DNA of 64,000 bases from Panulirus ornatus (taxonomy: Eukaryota; Arthropoda; Malacostraca; Decapoda; Palinuridae): positions 17,963,940 to 18,027,939 of the forward strand of contig NC_092270.1 of NCBI RefSeq assembly GCF_036320965.1, read 5' to 3'. The stretch's first letter is position 1; each line of letters begins with the position of its first letter. The notes under the pieces are model-generated. The model did no database searches, was not told the DNA's origin, and saw nothing but the letters and a program-made list of their open reading frames with translations. Made by a program: the position numbers and the translations under genes. Of this stretch, positions 1 to 13,100 are shown piece after piece.

Positions 1-400
1 CAACAAAACCATAAGTCCCTGTCCACAACCAAGTCCCATAGACCTTTCCATGGTTTACCCCTGCTGCTTCACATGCCATAGTTCAGTCTATTGACATCAT
101 GATGACCCCTCTACACCACATCATTCCAATTCACTCTGTCCCATGCAAACCTTTCACCCTCCTACATGTTCAGGCCCTGATCACTCAAAATCTTTTTTGT
201 TCCATCCACCCATCTCCAAGTTGGTCTCCCCCTTCTCCTTCCATCCTCTTCAGACATATATATCTTCTGTTATCCTCTCTTTACTTATTCACATCGTATG
301 TTCAAACCATTTCAGTACACCCTCTTAAGCTTTCTCAACCACACTTTTATTTACCAAACCTCTCCCTTACCCTAATCTACAGACCTATTTATTTAATCCC
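1..400 (-). mobile_element. LINE-1 remnant: 3' UTR and end of ORF, cut by the window edge
   Basis: On the minus strand, 1-95 matches the LINE-1 3' UTR (the block containing CCATGGAAAG). From 96 to about 400 is a decayed version of the C-terminal ORF that reads LKWFGHMERM in intact copies. Many stops and indels. Confidence 0.75.
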
Positions 401-3300
401 GACCTCTCTACCAGTTCAATGAGATGGTTTATGTAGATTCTTCTCTATCCACCACATACCCTGTACATATCTTAATATAATTCCACAGAAAGAGCCTTCT
501 CATCCTTGAATTCCTTTACTCTATCACTTTACTTAACTAGAGTCTTCTTTTATATCACTCTCTATTTATCAAAATGAAAAAATTTAAATTTCAGTCAATT
601 CCTCACAATATCAAATAACAGTATTGATTACAGGATTCCCAACAAACCTTTTTTCTGACTTGATGGGCTGAAGCTTTGATATATTCTTACTATCATTAAA
701 CGTTTGGCAATTTACCTGATTAGCAGCACTTTTCTGATATTCCAATACATTTCTTTAACCTGCGCTGAAAGAAGCAGTTAAAGATTTTGGGTCTTTTAAC
801 CTCTCCATTTTATGGTTGTCTGATCATGGTCTACGTTATAATTTTTGCACAATCCCCTTACATTTAATGGCACTCCTGCTATGGTTTCTTTACATATTAC
901 ACCTTAACTAATACTGTTGTTGTTATCATCAATGATGATCATCATAACATCTAATGTAAATTTCATTCTAATACTATTCTTCTACACATTCAATACTAGC
1001 CATAACCTGGCTAAGTAAACTATTAATCAATAAATAACATAATTGTTACAAACTAATGCTACACTGTTTCACTCCCATTTTAAGCTTAAACTAGCCACTA
1101 TACCCAACATCACTTCCACTACAAACAGTACTGTGTCTGTCAAAGTCTCTAAATTGCCTTTAGCAGCTTTATCCAAACACACATTAGGGTAAGGTTTTTA
1201 TGATAGGAATATGACAGTATATCTCAGATATGAAAATATCTTGCAGACCATACATCTGATACCATTTACATAGAGTGAATCAAGTTCCTTCAGCCTCTCT
1301 GGTCACTCATATTCATCTCTAACCTAAGGCTGTGCTAAAGCGAAACATGGCCTTCCATGCTAATATTCTAATATACTAATAACAATCCCACAATTAAATC
1401 AGAACCTCTTTATAAAAGGCCTGGTTTACTCTCCTACATTTACACATCTGTGTAGTACACTACCTCCATAAAACTACCTGTAATAGACAGTCTTAAAACT
1501 TTTTAATCACACCTTGTAATTGCTCTTTGCTCTTCCACTTTGCACATCAAACCAATTCATGTGAGACTTAAGTCTACAGCCACATCTACACCTTCACACC
1601 CAAAATGATTCAAGCACATCCAATCACTTAGCATTCCTCAAGTATCTGCAGCATGTATCCACCTCTACACTTCATGTGCCATCAACTATGCTCATGTAGT
1701 ACATCTTCCTAGAAAGCAAACCATCTTTCATACATTATACAGGATTATTATGATCTTAAAAGACTTTCATCCAATTGCCTTTTTAATGATATGACACCAC
1801 ACATCTGGACACCACACATCTGGACACCACACATCCTGACATATTCATTCTGTATTCTCCTAATCCAAATAAACACATTATCCCTCTCTAATGCTCTTAC
1901 TTTCTTTAATCTATCTTGATCTATATATAAACCAAAGTTTTGCAACCACATCTCAGAGTTGGAACACTTATATTCCATTGCTCAAGCATCTTGTGAGAAT
2001 GATGAATAGCCTTAGAAGCTCCTGTGCTTAGCTTATGTCTAAATTCTATAATCCTAATCCAATAAGCATCTTGTGTACTCTACACTTAAATTCTCCCACT
2101 GTATCAAGAGTGGGACAGGACTGGGAATCTGTCACGCAGCACTCTCCCCTAACATAAACACACATTCACGGTGACCTGGAATGACAAGGCTCAGTCTAAA
2201 AGTTACTCCTAACACCCAAGCAGAGGAAAATAAAATCCATGAACTGAAAATTAAGAATCATATACTACCCTAGGGTTTGAACTAGTGTAGCCCCAATCAC
2301 TGACACTCCTTTGGTCTGTACCTCCATGTAATTCCTCTCACCTGGACCTAATCAAGCCTCAACTAGAAAACAAGAAACATCCTAATAAAGACAAGTGAGT
2401 GAAAGGAGAGAGAATAGCTAGGATAGTTATAGTGGAAACATGACAAAGAAAATGGTCATTGCCACACTGTTCCACAGCATTGCAAACTGAACAGCCTGAG
2501 GCAAGAGAGGGAAAAATTACTAGCAGTGTTCAGAAAGCCTACGAACAAAAAATTTGGTACTTAACCTGTAAATCTCTGGCTAATTTCCATCTCCTCTTAA
2601 AAGAGTGGTTCTAGTGCTTCTACCACACATAATGCTGTGGCCAATTCAGACATTCAGTGTGATGAAGGAAAGGATGAAATGATCGTGAAGGAGCCATGTG
2701 CATGATCCCTCTAGCCAGTATTTTCAACCTCTAACCCTTGATAATAGAAAAGGAGAGCCCTTAAAAGAATAACAGCCCATAAGGAAGGAGAACAGAGGCT
2801 GAAAACTGACCCAACACTGACGGTGAAAAATGATCAGATAAAAACTGAGATGGACGGAACTTTTTCCCTGGGAATGAATAAGTTGATAATGTCATGACTG
2901 AAGGAGTCAGTGACTGGTTCAAACAACCCTGTAAAAGAGCAAAGAGCAGACACCAGTGGTGGTATGGTTGTCAAAGGGGAGATATCATTCTGGATTCAAC
3001 CTAAATAGATAAAGTGTTTCTAATCCCTACAAGCTAAGTATACTCTTGTTTGTACATGAGGCTCAAGACCATAGGAGAAAGAAAAATGCTCTTACTTGCA
3101 CTTAAACATCATTCCTGACATAAACAATCAATTTCAAGCACAACTACAGTAACTTTCATTCTGTCCCTCCACCATTCAACAGTAGGCTGCAATCACCCAA
3201 CTTGGTGTCACCTCTCATACAAATTCCATTCAGTAAGACTATGCAATCATGATAGACTGAAATATAAGAAGATTAGTGATGTGCAGTCTCAAAAAGTAAT
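401..3300. other. GPHR intron 7 sequence with nothing recognised
   Basis: AT-rich, with no convincing exon, RNA gene or repeat family on either strand. A 16-bp motif containing CCACACATCTGGA is repeated three times near 1796-1835. The next GPHR exon was looked for and not seen. Confidence 0.5.
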
Positions 3301-3317
3301 GCAGAATCTGTACTCAC

Positions 3318-3461
3318 AATAAATATTTTCCAAGAACAGTACATGGAGAAAAAATAACCCATAAAGTTGAAGAATCGTCCTTGGAATGTACTGGCCCATT
3401 CAAGTCTTTCTCTTTGATTCTGGAGTTCAACAGACTCCAAAAAAAGTTGCCTGGATAATTC
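3318..3461 (-). CDS. GPR89: GPHR coding exon 7 (last exon inside the window)
   Basis: Acceptor TTCAACAG, donor GTGAGT, 144 nt in phase 0. It encodes ELSRQLFLESVELQNQRERL followed by a hydrophobic helix ending SWKIFI. The intact donor shows that the transcript continues to an exon left of the window. Confidence 0.93.
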
Positions 3462-6400
3462 CTGTTGAAAAATAGTCTCTAATTAGAGAACTACTTTAGG
3501 TATGGTTGAAGCTTTTAACTACAATATGATGAAAATAAGCTAAAATAATCTAAATGGTCTAATGAAGACTGAAATATCAAAGAAAGTAATCAGAAAAAAC
3601 AATCAGATTACCTCAAGAGCTGACACCTCTCGCTTCAGAGCAGCTAAACTCTCTCCTTGTGGGCTGCTGGCAGTGACACTCCGTAATAGACCCCATATCC
3701 TGGAGCGGGAGCCACTCTCATCCCCATCCTGCAAAGGAACCATGGTCATAACATTGACAGCCATACAAAATGCATTGGGAAGCAAAAATAGCATCACGTA
3801 CTCCATTCATTAACAACACTTCCTGAAACAGGTGGGCACAGGATTTCTTGCTAATATGTCAATATCATTAGTGTATCTGACGGATGCTAGAAATGTACAG
3901 AGTCCTATTGTGTACAGCAGCTTTTGACACCTGCTATGTACAAATGGTTTACTTGTCAATCCATATGACTCCAAATGCACTGGCTTAGCAAATTCGAAAT
4001 CTGATATTGAAGATATCTAGCAAACTAAATGGTTCTTGTGCTGGTATTCATTACTTCTCTAAATTTAAGCCCATCTTAAAGTAATGCATATTCTTATAAA
4101 ACCACCCTTCCATTGTATCCTGAAGTGTGGTGGTCATTCATATTGTGGCACATGTGGTATGATTACTAAGGAAATTAAGAATTGTTTTTGGCAACATGAA
4201 AAGTGCAAGGTAAATGACTCTTTCAACTAGGCTTAACCTTTGATATTCCAGCATGATTGCTGAATATATTTCTGTAAATAACACTTTCATTTCTGCATCT
4301 ACCATTTGTTATTTGTTTAAAGTCTTACTTTCCTATTCAGATTAAGAATTGTGCTCATAAAATTTCCTCCATTGGATATTTGGCTTTAATCCACATCCTT
4401 TAATCAATTCACAATAAGTGGTGCTCAGTCATGGCATCTCTTGACTAAGTCCAATTCTTGAAGATAAAATATCCTTTATACTTATCACTTGCCTATTACC
4501 TAAGAATCGCTTTCATGACTATACCAATGAAAACTGTATACTTATCATCACTTTCATAAATCTTTTAATGGCATTTATCTTCTAACTATATTAACCAAAA
4601 CTTGTACATTGCATAACCTTGCTCTTTTTTTCATTTTCATCACTATTCTTTTTCTTCATCCACATCATGTGCTCTCTGACTTCTAGTTATATCACGAATA
4701 TGTTTCTCTATGTTTACAGCCTTACTTTCTTGAATGGACTGATACATAAATTCAAATTCTCTTTTCTTAGAAACTAAGAAAAGGGGGTGCAGAGAGGGAG
4801 TGCGGTGGTGAGATGTGGTAGCTAGCGGCAAGTCAGCTTGCTGAGTGAAGAGGAGATGCAGAAGGTTGTAAGTATGTTTTATGATGTGCATAAACATAGG
4901 TGATAAAAGGCAAATGCAAGTAAAAGTAAAGTAATGGTGTTTGAAAGGAAAGAATGAGAGTCGAAATGTTGTTAACTAGATGTTAAAACCATACAGAGTG
5001 AGAGAAGAAAGTGTACTAAACTGTGCTTTTTTTTTTAGGGGGATGTCTGAGGTGTGATGATATGGAAGGCGAGATAAGGGTCAGAGCAGTAGAGGGCAAA
5101 AGAGTCATTGGGTCCCTTAATAAGATAATGAAGGGTACAGGTGTAAGTATGGAAGTGAAGAGAGGATTGAGGGACAGATCGTCCTCCTATCCCTGACCTA
5201 TGCAGCCAAAACATGGACATGGAATGAGTCACAGAAGTCAAGAATCCAGGCTGTGGAAATGAGCTACTTGAGAAGAGCACTGAAATATGACTTGATGGAA
5301 TGACAAGAAAGAAATGAGAGATGTGGTATGGCAGGGAATGCAAAGGGAATAACCTTTCAAGTGGTACAGAGTGTGAAATGAAATACTTTGAGGGGTTTGG
5401 GCATGTGGAAAGAATGCAAAACTGGGAGTTTACAAGGAAAGTGTACGACAGTACAATTAAAGCAGTTGGTGAAAGAGGAAAACCACCTATGACATGGGCA
5501 AATAGAGTAGAAGAATACTGAAGGGAAAGCAACACTGGAAGAATGCATGGAAAGGTGTATGCAAGGAAGGCTTGTAAGAAGTAAGATGTAATGGAGACTC
5601 TTTTGCTGCAAGCACCCCTTGATGGGAGTTTCCAGAGGGAACAGGTGTCAGAGATACAGATAGATAGATATTTCAGATGAAAAATGTTAGAAGACTGAAT
5701 TGATGATCCATGGAAGTATTCTGTTTATCGAAATGGTGTGCATGGAGAAAATGGTCTAACTTGATGAATCAGCTTTACGTATATAGGGAAAAATGAACCC
5801 ATTCACAACTAGTAGGGTGCATATGTCATAGTAATAATTTTCTGTTCACTGTTGCTCAGGCATATAGGTTTTTAATTACTGAACTGGCTGCCTCTGTTTC
5901 AATGTATAATATATAGTCGTTAATGCTTGTAACAGCATCCCAAGCACTGTTTCCACACACAACAGCCTAAACTTTTTCCACATAACACATGTGATGTCAA
6001 AATTGCCAGTATGAGATCTATGCCCTCATGTTATGTAATTATTTTTGAAACTGTCACTCTTAAAAGATATTACTGCCAAAAATCCTTGGTAATCATATTT
6101 CTTTGTGACAAAATCATTTTTAGAAATACCACACATCTCAATACATATGCCTGGATATACTCCTTAAGTACCTACAAACCCTGGTAGTGAAGCTACAGAA
6201 CATAAACCAAAGGATTCCTAGCAAACATAAAGAATGTCCCACCAAGTTGTCCATCATTTTATACAGAAAATTACACTCTAGTTTATCATAATCAAATGTT
6301 AAGGAGATATTTTTTTACCGTATTTGATGATTTCCTGCTCACAGAATATCCTTGGATAATTACAACTGGTACAGTGAAAGAGTTAATCTCTTTTATAAGT

Positions 6401-9400
6401 ACAGAAGACCATGTTTTACCTTAACACACTAAGCAAGGGATAAGAGTGTGTGGCAGTGATGTTAGGAGACTTTACATCTCTGACCAACACCATAAAAATG
6501 AGAATGTAGTACAATACTGATAATAATGCATGATCAATGCCAAAGTAGATACGGCTAATAGTCTCTTTTATTACCAGTCTAGAATTCTCTTTTATAAGTA
6601 ACGAGCCCTCAAATCCCTAACAACATTGATGTGCTCTTAGAGATCAGAAGCCAAAATTAGCTTTGTTAACTTTTCTTGCTTCTGTTGATGTATCCAGCTG
6701 ACATATCATACTATTAGGAGATTATACAGTTCTCTTCTGTCACCAGGAAGGCAAAAGAAAAAATTCTGCTCTCCTCAGGACCCTATAAAGCACACTATCA
6801 AGAACACAGCTATTGGGCTGCAAGTTGTGCTTCCATGGTAACCCTTTAAAAATATTTACAATTTACAAAAACTTAATTAATGTGAACACTTACATGTATT
6901 ATTTGGTGAAGAAAGTGAAGAAAAATAATTCATTAGATATAAGAAAAAAAGTGCCTTAAAGAGCAATTTTTGCAAGATTGAGGGAGGGAAGCCTGCACTG
7001 GAAGTGGCTCAACTGACCTTGCACTGGTGAAAGAAATTACATAACGACTGTGCCCTTTACGTAATCATGGGATGATGGAGGACTCTGATAACATGATAAT
7101 CAAAGCACTTGAAAATTTCTGAAGAAAATCACCTCAAATATCCATACCATAGGTGCCAGCCTCTCACTGTCCTCACACTTACTTGTAGTATGAAAAATGT
7201 AGTATTTCTTTCATACCTGACCTCCCTTTCCTAAATTATCAAGACACAGCAGTACCAGAAACAGACATCTGAGCCCCAGAGGAAAATCTTTATAATATTT
7301 CTAACATATTTATGCAATCCATCACCCATGTTGAACCTGAGTGTGAAATAAGAACAAAGAGTGAGGCAAAGTTCATAATAAAGAAACAAATCCTCCAATG
7401 TCCAACCCTCACTCACCAGCTAATGTCCCTCACACTGATTTTCAGTATCAAAAGTGTAATACTTATAAATTTATGTTAATATATGTATTTTTTTTTTCTT
7501 GCTTTGTCGCTGTCTCCTGCGTTTGCGAGGTATTGCAAGGAAACAGACGAAAGAAATGGCCCAACCCACCCCCATACACATGTATATACGTACGTCCACA
7601 CACGCAAATATACATACCTACAAAGCTTTCCATGGTTTACCCCAGACGCTTCACATGCCCTGATTCAATCCACTGACAGCACGTCAACTTCGGTATACCA
7701 CATCGATCCAATTCACTCTATTCCTTGCCCTCCTTTCACCCTCCTGCATGTTCAGGCCCCGATCACCCAAAATCTTTTTCACTCCATCTTTCCACCTCCA
7801 ATTTGGTCTCCCACTTCTCCTCGTTCCCTCCACCACCGACACATATATCCTCTTGGTCAATCTTTCCTCACTCATTCTCTCCATGTGCCCAAACCATTTC
7901 AAAACACCCTCTTCTGCTCTCTCAACCACACTCTTTTTATTTCCACACATCTCTCTTACCCTTACGTTACTTACTCGATCAAACCACCTCACACCACACA
8001 ATGTCCTCAAACATCTCATTTCCAGCACATCCACCCTCCTGCGCAAAACTCTATCCATAGCCCACGCCTCGCAACCATACAACATTGTTGGAACCACTAT
8101 TCCTTCAAACACCCATTTTTGCTTTTCGAGATAACGTTCTCGACTTCCACACATTCTTCAAGGCTCCCAGAATTTTCGCCCCCTCCCCCACCCTATGATC
8201 CACTTCCTCTTCCATGGTTCCATCCGCTGCCAGATCCACTCCCAGATATCTAAAACACTTTACTTCCTCCAGTTTTTCTCCATTCAAACTTACCTCCCAA
8301 TTGACTTGACCCTCAACCCTACTGTACCTAATAACCTTGCTCTTATTCACATTTACTCTTAACTTTCTTCTTTCACACACTTTACCAAACTCAGTCACCA
8401 GCTTCTGCAGTTTCCCACATGAATCAGCCACCAGCGCTGTATCATCAGCGAACAACAACTGACTCACTTCCCAAGCTCTCTCATCCCCAACAGACTTCAT
8501 ACTTGCCCCTCTTTCCAAAACTCTTGCATTCACCTCCCTAACAACCCCATCCATAAACAAATTAAACAACCATGGAGACATCACACACCCCTGCCGCAAA
8601 CCTACATTCAATGAGAACCAATCACTTTCCTCTCTTCCTACACGTACACATGCCTCGCATCCTCGATAAAAACTTTTCACTGCTTCTAACAACTTGCCTC
8701 CCACACCATATATTCTTAATACCTTCCACAGAGCATCTCTATCAACTCTATCATATGCCTTCTCCAGATCCATAAATGCTACATACAAATCCATTTGCTT
8801 TTCTAAGTATTTCTCACACATTCTTCAAAGCAAACACCTGATCCACACATCCGCTACCACTTCTGAAACCACACTGCTCTTCCCCAATCTGATGCTCTGT
8901 ACATGCCTTCACCCTCTCAATCAATACCCTCCCATATAATTTACCAGGAATACTCAACAAACTTATACCTCTGTAATTTGAGCACTCACTCTTATCCCCT
9001 TTGCCTTTGTACAATGGTACTATGCACACATTCCGCCAATCCTCAGGCACCTCACCATGAGTCATACATACATTAAATAACCTTACCAACCAGTCAATAA
9101 TACAGTCACCCCCTTTTTTAATAAATTCCACTGCAACACCATCCAAACCTGCTGCCTTGCCGGCTTTCATCTTCCGCAAAGCTTTTACTACCTCTTCTCT
9201 GTTTACCAAATCATTTTCCCTAACCCTCTCACTTTGCACACCACCTCGACCAAAACACCCTATATCTGCCACTCTATCATCAAACACATTCAACAAACCT
9301 TCAAAATACTCACTCAATCTCCTTCTCACATCACCACTACTTGTTATCACCTCCCCATTTGCGCCCTTCACTGATGTTCCCATTTGCTCCCTTGTCTTAC

Positions 9401-10068
9401 GCACTTTATTTACCACCTTCCAGAACATCTTTTTATTCTCCCTAAAATTTAATGATACTCTCTCACCCCAACTCTCATTTGCCCTCTTTTTCACCTCTTG
9501 CACCTTTCTCTTGACCTCCTGTCTCTTTCTTTTATACATCTCCCACTCAATTTCATTTTTTCCCTGCAAAAAATAATCCAAATGCCTCTCTCTTCTCTTT
9601 CACTAATAATCTTCTTCATCCAACCACTCACTACCCTTTCTAATCAACCCACCTCCCACTCTTCTCATGCCACAAGCATCTTTTGCGCAATCCATCACTG
9701 ATTCCCTAAATACATCCCATTCCTCCCCCACTCCCCTTACTTCCATTGTCCTCACCTTTTTCCATTCTGTACTCAGTCTCTCCTGGTACTTCCTCACACA
9801 AGTCTCCTTCCCAAGCTCACTTACTCTCACCACCCTCTTCACCCCAACATTCACTCTTCTTTTCTGAAAACCCATACAAATCTTCACCTTAGCCTCCACA
9901 AGATAATGATCAGACATCCCTCCAGTTGCACCTCTCAGCACATTAACATCCAAAAGTCTCTCTTTCACGCGCCTGTCAATTAACACATAATCCAATAACG
10001 CTCTCTGGCCATCTCTCCTACTTACATACGTATACTTATGTATATCTCGCTTTTTAAACCAGGTATTC

Positions 10069-10137
<69 letters not shown>

Positions 10138-13100
10138 CACACTGATTTCCAGTATCAAAAAAATAATATTTATATATTCATGTTAATATATGTATATTTT
10201 TTTTTTCATACTATTCGCCATTTCCCACATTAGCGAGGTAGCGTTAAGAACAGAGGACTGGGCCTTTGAGGGAATATCCCCACCTGGCCCCCTTCTCTGT
10301 TCCTTCTTTTGGAAAATTATGAAAAAAATGAAAGGGGAGGATTTCCAGCCCACCGCTCCCTTCCCTTTTAGTTGCCTTCTATGACATGCAGGGAATACGT
10401 GGGAAGTATTCTTTCTCTCCTATCCCCAGGGATATATTTATACATATATACATATTTTTTTTATATACTTATTATACTTTGTCGCTGTCTCCCGTGTTAG
10501 CGAGGGAACAGACGAAAGAATGGCCCAACCCACCCACATACACACGTATATATGTACACGTCCACACACAGCACATATACATACCTATACGTACATCTCA
10601 ACATATACATACATATACACACACAAAACATATAAATATAAACACATGTACATAATTCATACTGTCTGCCCTTATTCATTCCCGTCGCCACCCTGCCACA
10701 TATGAAATGACAACCCCCTCCCCCCGCATGTGCACGAGGTACAGCTAGGAAAAGACAACAAAGGCCACATTCGTTCACACTCAGTCTCTAGCTGTCATGC
10801 ATAATGCACAGAAACCACAGCTCCCTTTCCACATCCAGGCCCCACAGAACTTTCCATGGTTTACCCCAGATGCTTCACAATGCCCTGGTTCAATCCATTG
10901 CCAGCACATCGACCCCTGTATACCACATTGTTCCAATTCACTCTATTCCTTGCACACCTTTCATACTCCTGCATGTTCAGGCCCCGATCACTCAAAATCT
11001 TTTTCACTCCACCTTTCCACCTCTAATTTGGTCTCCCACTTCTCATTCCCTCCACCTCTGACACATATATATCCTCTCAGTCAATCTTTCCTCACTCATT
11101 CTTGCCATGTGACCAAACCATTTCAATACACCCTCTTCTGCTCTCCCAACCACACTCTTTTTATTACCACACATCTCTCTTACCCTTACATTACTTACTC
11201 GATCAAACCACCTCACACCACATATTGTCCTCAAACACCTCATTCCCAGCACATCCACCTTCCTCCACACAACTCTATCTATAGCCCATGCCTCGCAACC
11301 ATATAACATTGTTGGAACCACTATTCCTTCAAACATACCCATTTTTGCTTTCCAAGATAACATCCTCAGCTTCCACACATTTTTCAACGCTCCCAGAACT
11401 TTCGCTCCCTTCCCCACCCTATCATTCACTTCTGCTTCCGTGGTTCCATCCGCTGCCAAATCCACTCCCAGATATCTAAAACACTTCACTTCCTTCAGCT
11501 TTTCTCCATTCAAACTTACCTCCCACTGGACATGTCCCTCAACCCTACTGTACCTAATAACCTTGCTCTTGTTCACATTTACTCTCAGGTTTCTTCTTTC
11601 ACACACTTTACCAAACTCAGTCACCAGCTTCTGCAGTTTCCCACCCGAATCAGCCTCCAGCGCTGTATCATCAGCGAACAACAACTGACTCACTTCCCAA
11701 GCTCTCTCATTCACAACAGACTACATACATATACATATATCCCTTGGGATAGGAGAGAAAGAATACTTACCACGTATTCCCTGTGTGTCGCAGAAGGCGA
11801 GTAAAAGGGGAGGGAGTGGGGGCTGTAAATATTCTCCTCCTGTTTTTGATTTTCCAAAAGAAGAAACAAAGAAGGGGGCCAAGTGAGGATACTACCTCTA
11901 AGGCTCAGTCTCCTGTTCTTACCACTACCTCGCTAATGCGGTAAATGGCGAATATGTATGAAAAAAAAAATCATTATGGAGAAAAATTGGAGGAAGTAAA
12001 GTGTTTTAGATATATGGGAGTGGACTTAGCAGCAGTTGGAGCCATGGAAGCAGGAAGTGAGTCAAAGGGTGGGGAAGAAGGCGAAGGTTCTGGGAGCATT
12101 GAAAACTATGTGGAAGGAGAGAACGTTATCTTGGACAGCAAAAGTGGGTATGTTTAAAGAAATAGTAGTGCCAACAATGTAATATGGTTGCAAGGCATGG
12201 GTTATAGACAGAGTTGTACAGTGGAGGGTGGATGTGTTGGAAATGAAATGTTTGAGGACAATATGTGGTGTGAGGTGGTTTGATCAAGTAAGTAATGAAA
12301 GCATAAGAGAGATGTGTGGAAATAAAAAGATAGCAGTTGAGAGAGCAGAAGAGGGTGTGTTAAAATGGTTTGGACACATGGAGAGAATGAGTGAGGAAAG
12401 ATTGACAAAGAGGATTTATGTGTCAAAGGTGGAGGGAACAAGGAGAGGCGGGTGACCAATTGGAGGTGGAAGGATGGAATGAAAAAGATTTTGAGTGATC
12501 AGGGCCTCATCTAGAGGGTGACAGGCATGCAAGAAATAGAGTGAATTGGAACAATGTGGTATACAGGGGTCCACGTGCTGTCAATGGACTGAACCAGGGC
12601 ATGTGAAGCATCTGGGGTAAACCATGGAAAGGTCCATGGGCCTGGATATGGTAGGGAGCTGCGGTAGGTTTGCATGGAGAAAAACTGGAGGAAGTGAAGT
12701 GTTTTAGATACCTGGTAGTGGACTTAGCAGCAGATAGAACCATAAAAGCGTTAGTGAGTAACAGGGTGGGGGAGGGGTCGAAGGTTCTGGGAGCGTTGAA
12801 GTATTTGTGGAAGACAAGAATGTTATCTTGAAGAGCAAAAATGGTTATGTTTGAAGGAATAGTGGTTCCAACAATGTTATATGGCTGTGAGGCATGGGCT
12901 ATGGATAGGGTTGTGCTGAGAAGGGTGTATGTGTTGGAAATGAAATGTATGAGGACAATATGTGGTGTGAGGTGGTTTGATCGAGTAAGTAATGAAAGGA
13001 TGAGAGAGATGTGTGGTAATATAAAGAGTGTGGTTGAGAGAGCAGAAGAGGGTGTGTTGAAAGGGTTTGGACATATGGAGAGAATGAGTGATGAAAGATT

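Noticed and set aside
1748..1978. 76-codon minus-strand frame with three CGVQM-type repeats as a further GPHR exon or small gene
   Set aside because: It does not resemble the remaining GPHR sequence; the repetition comes from a 16-bp tandem motif.
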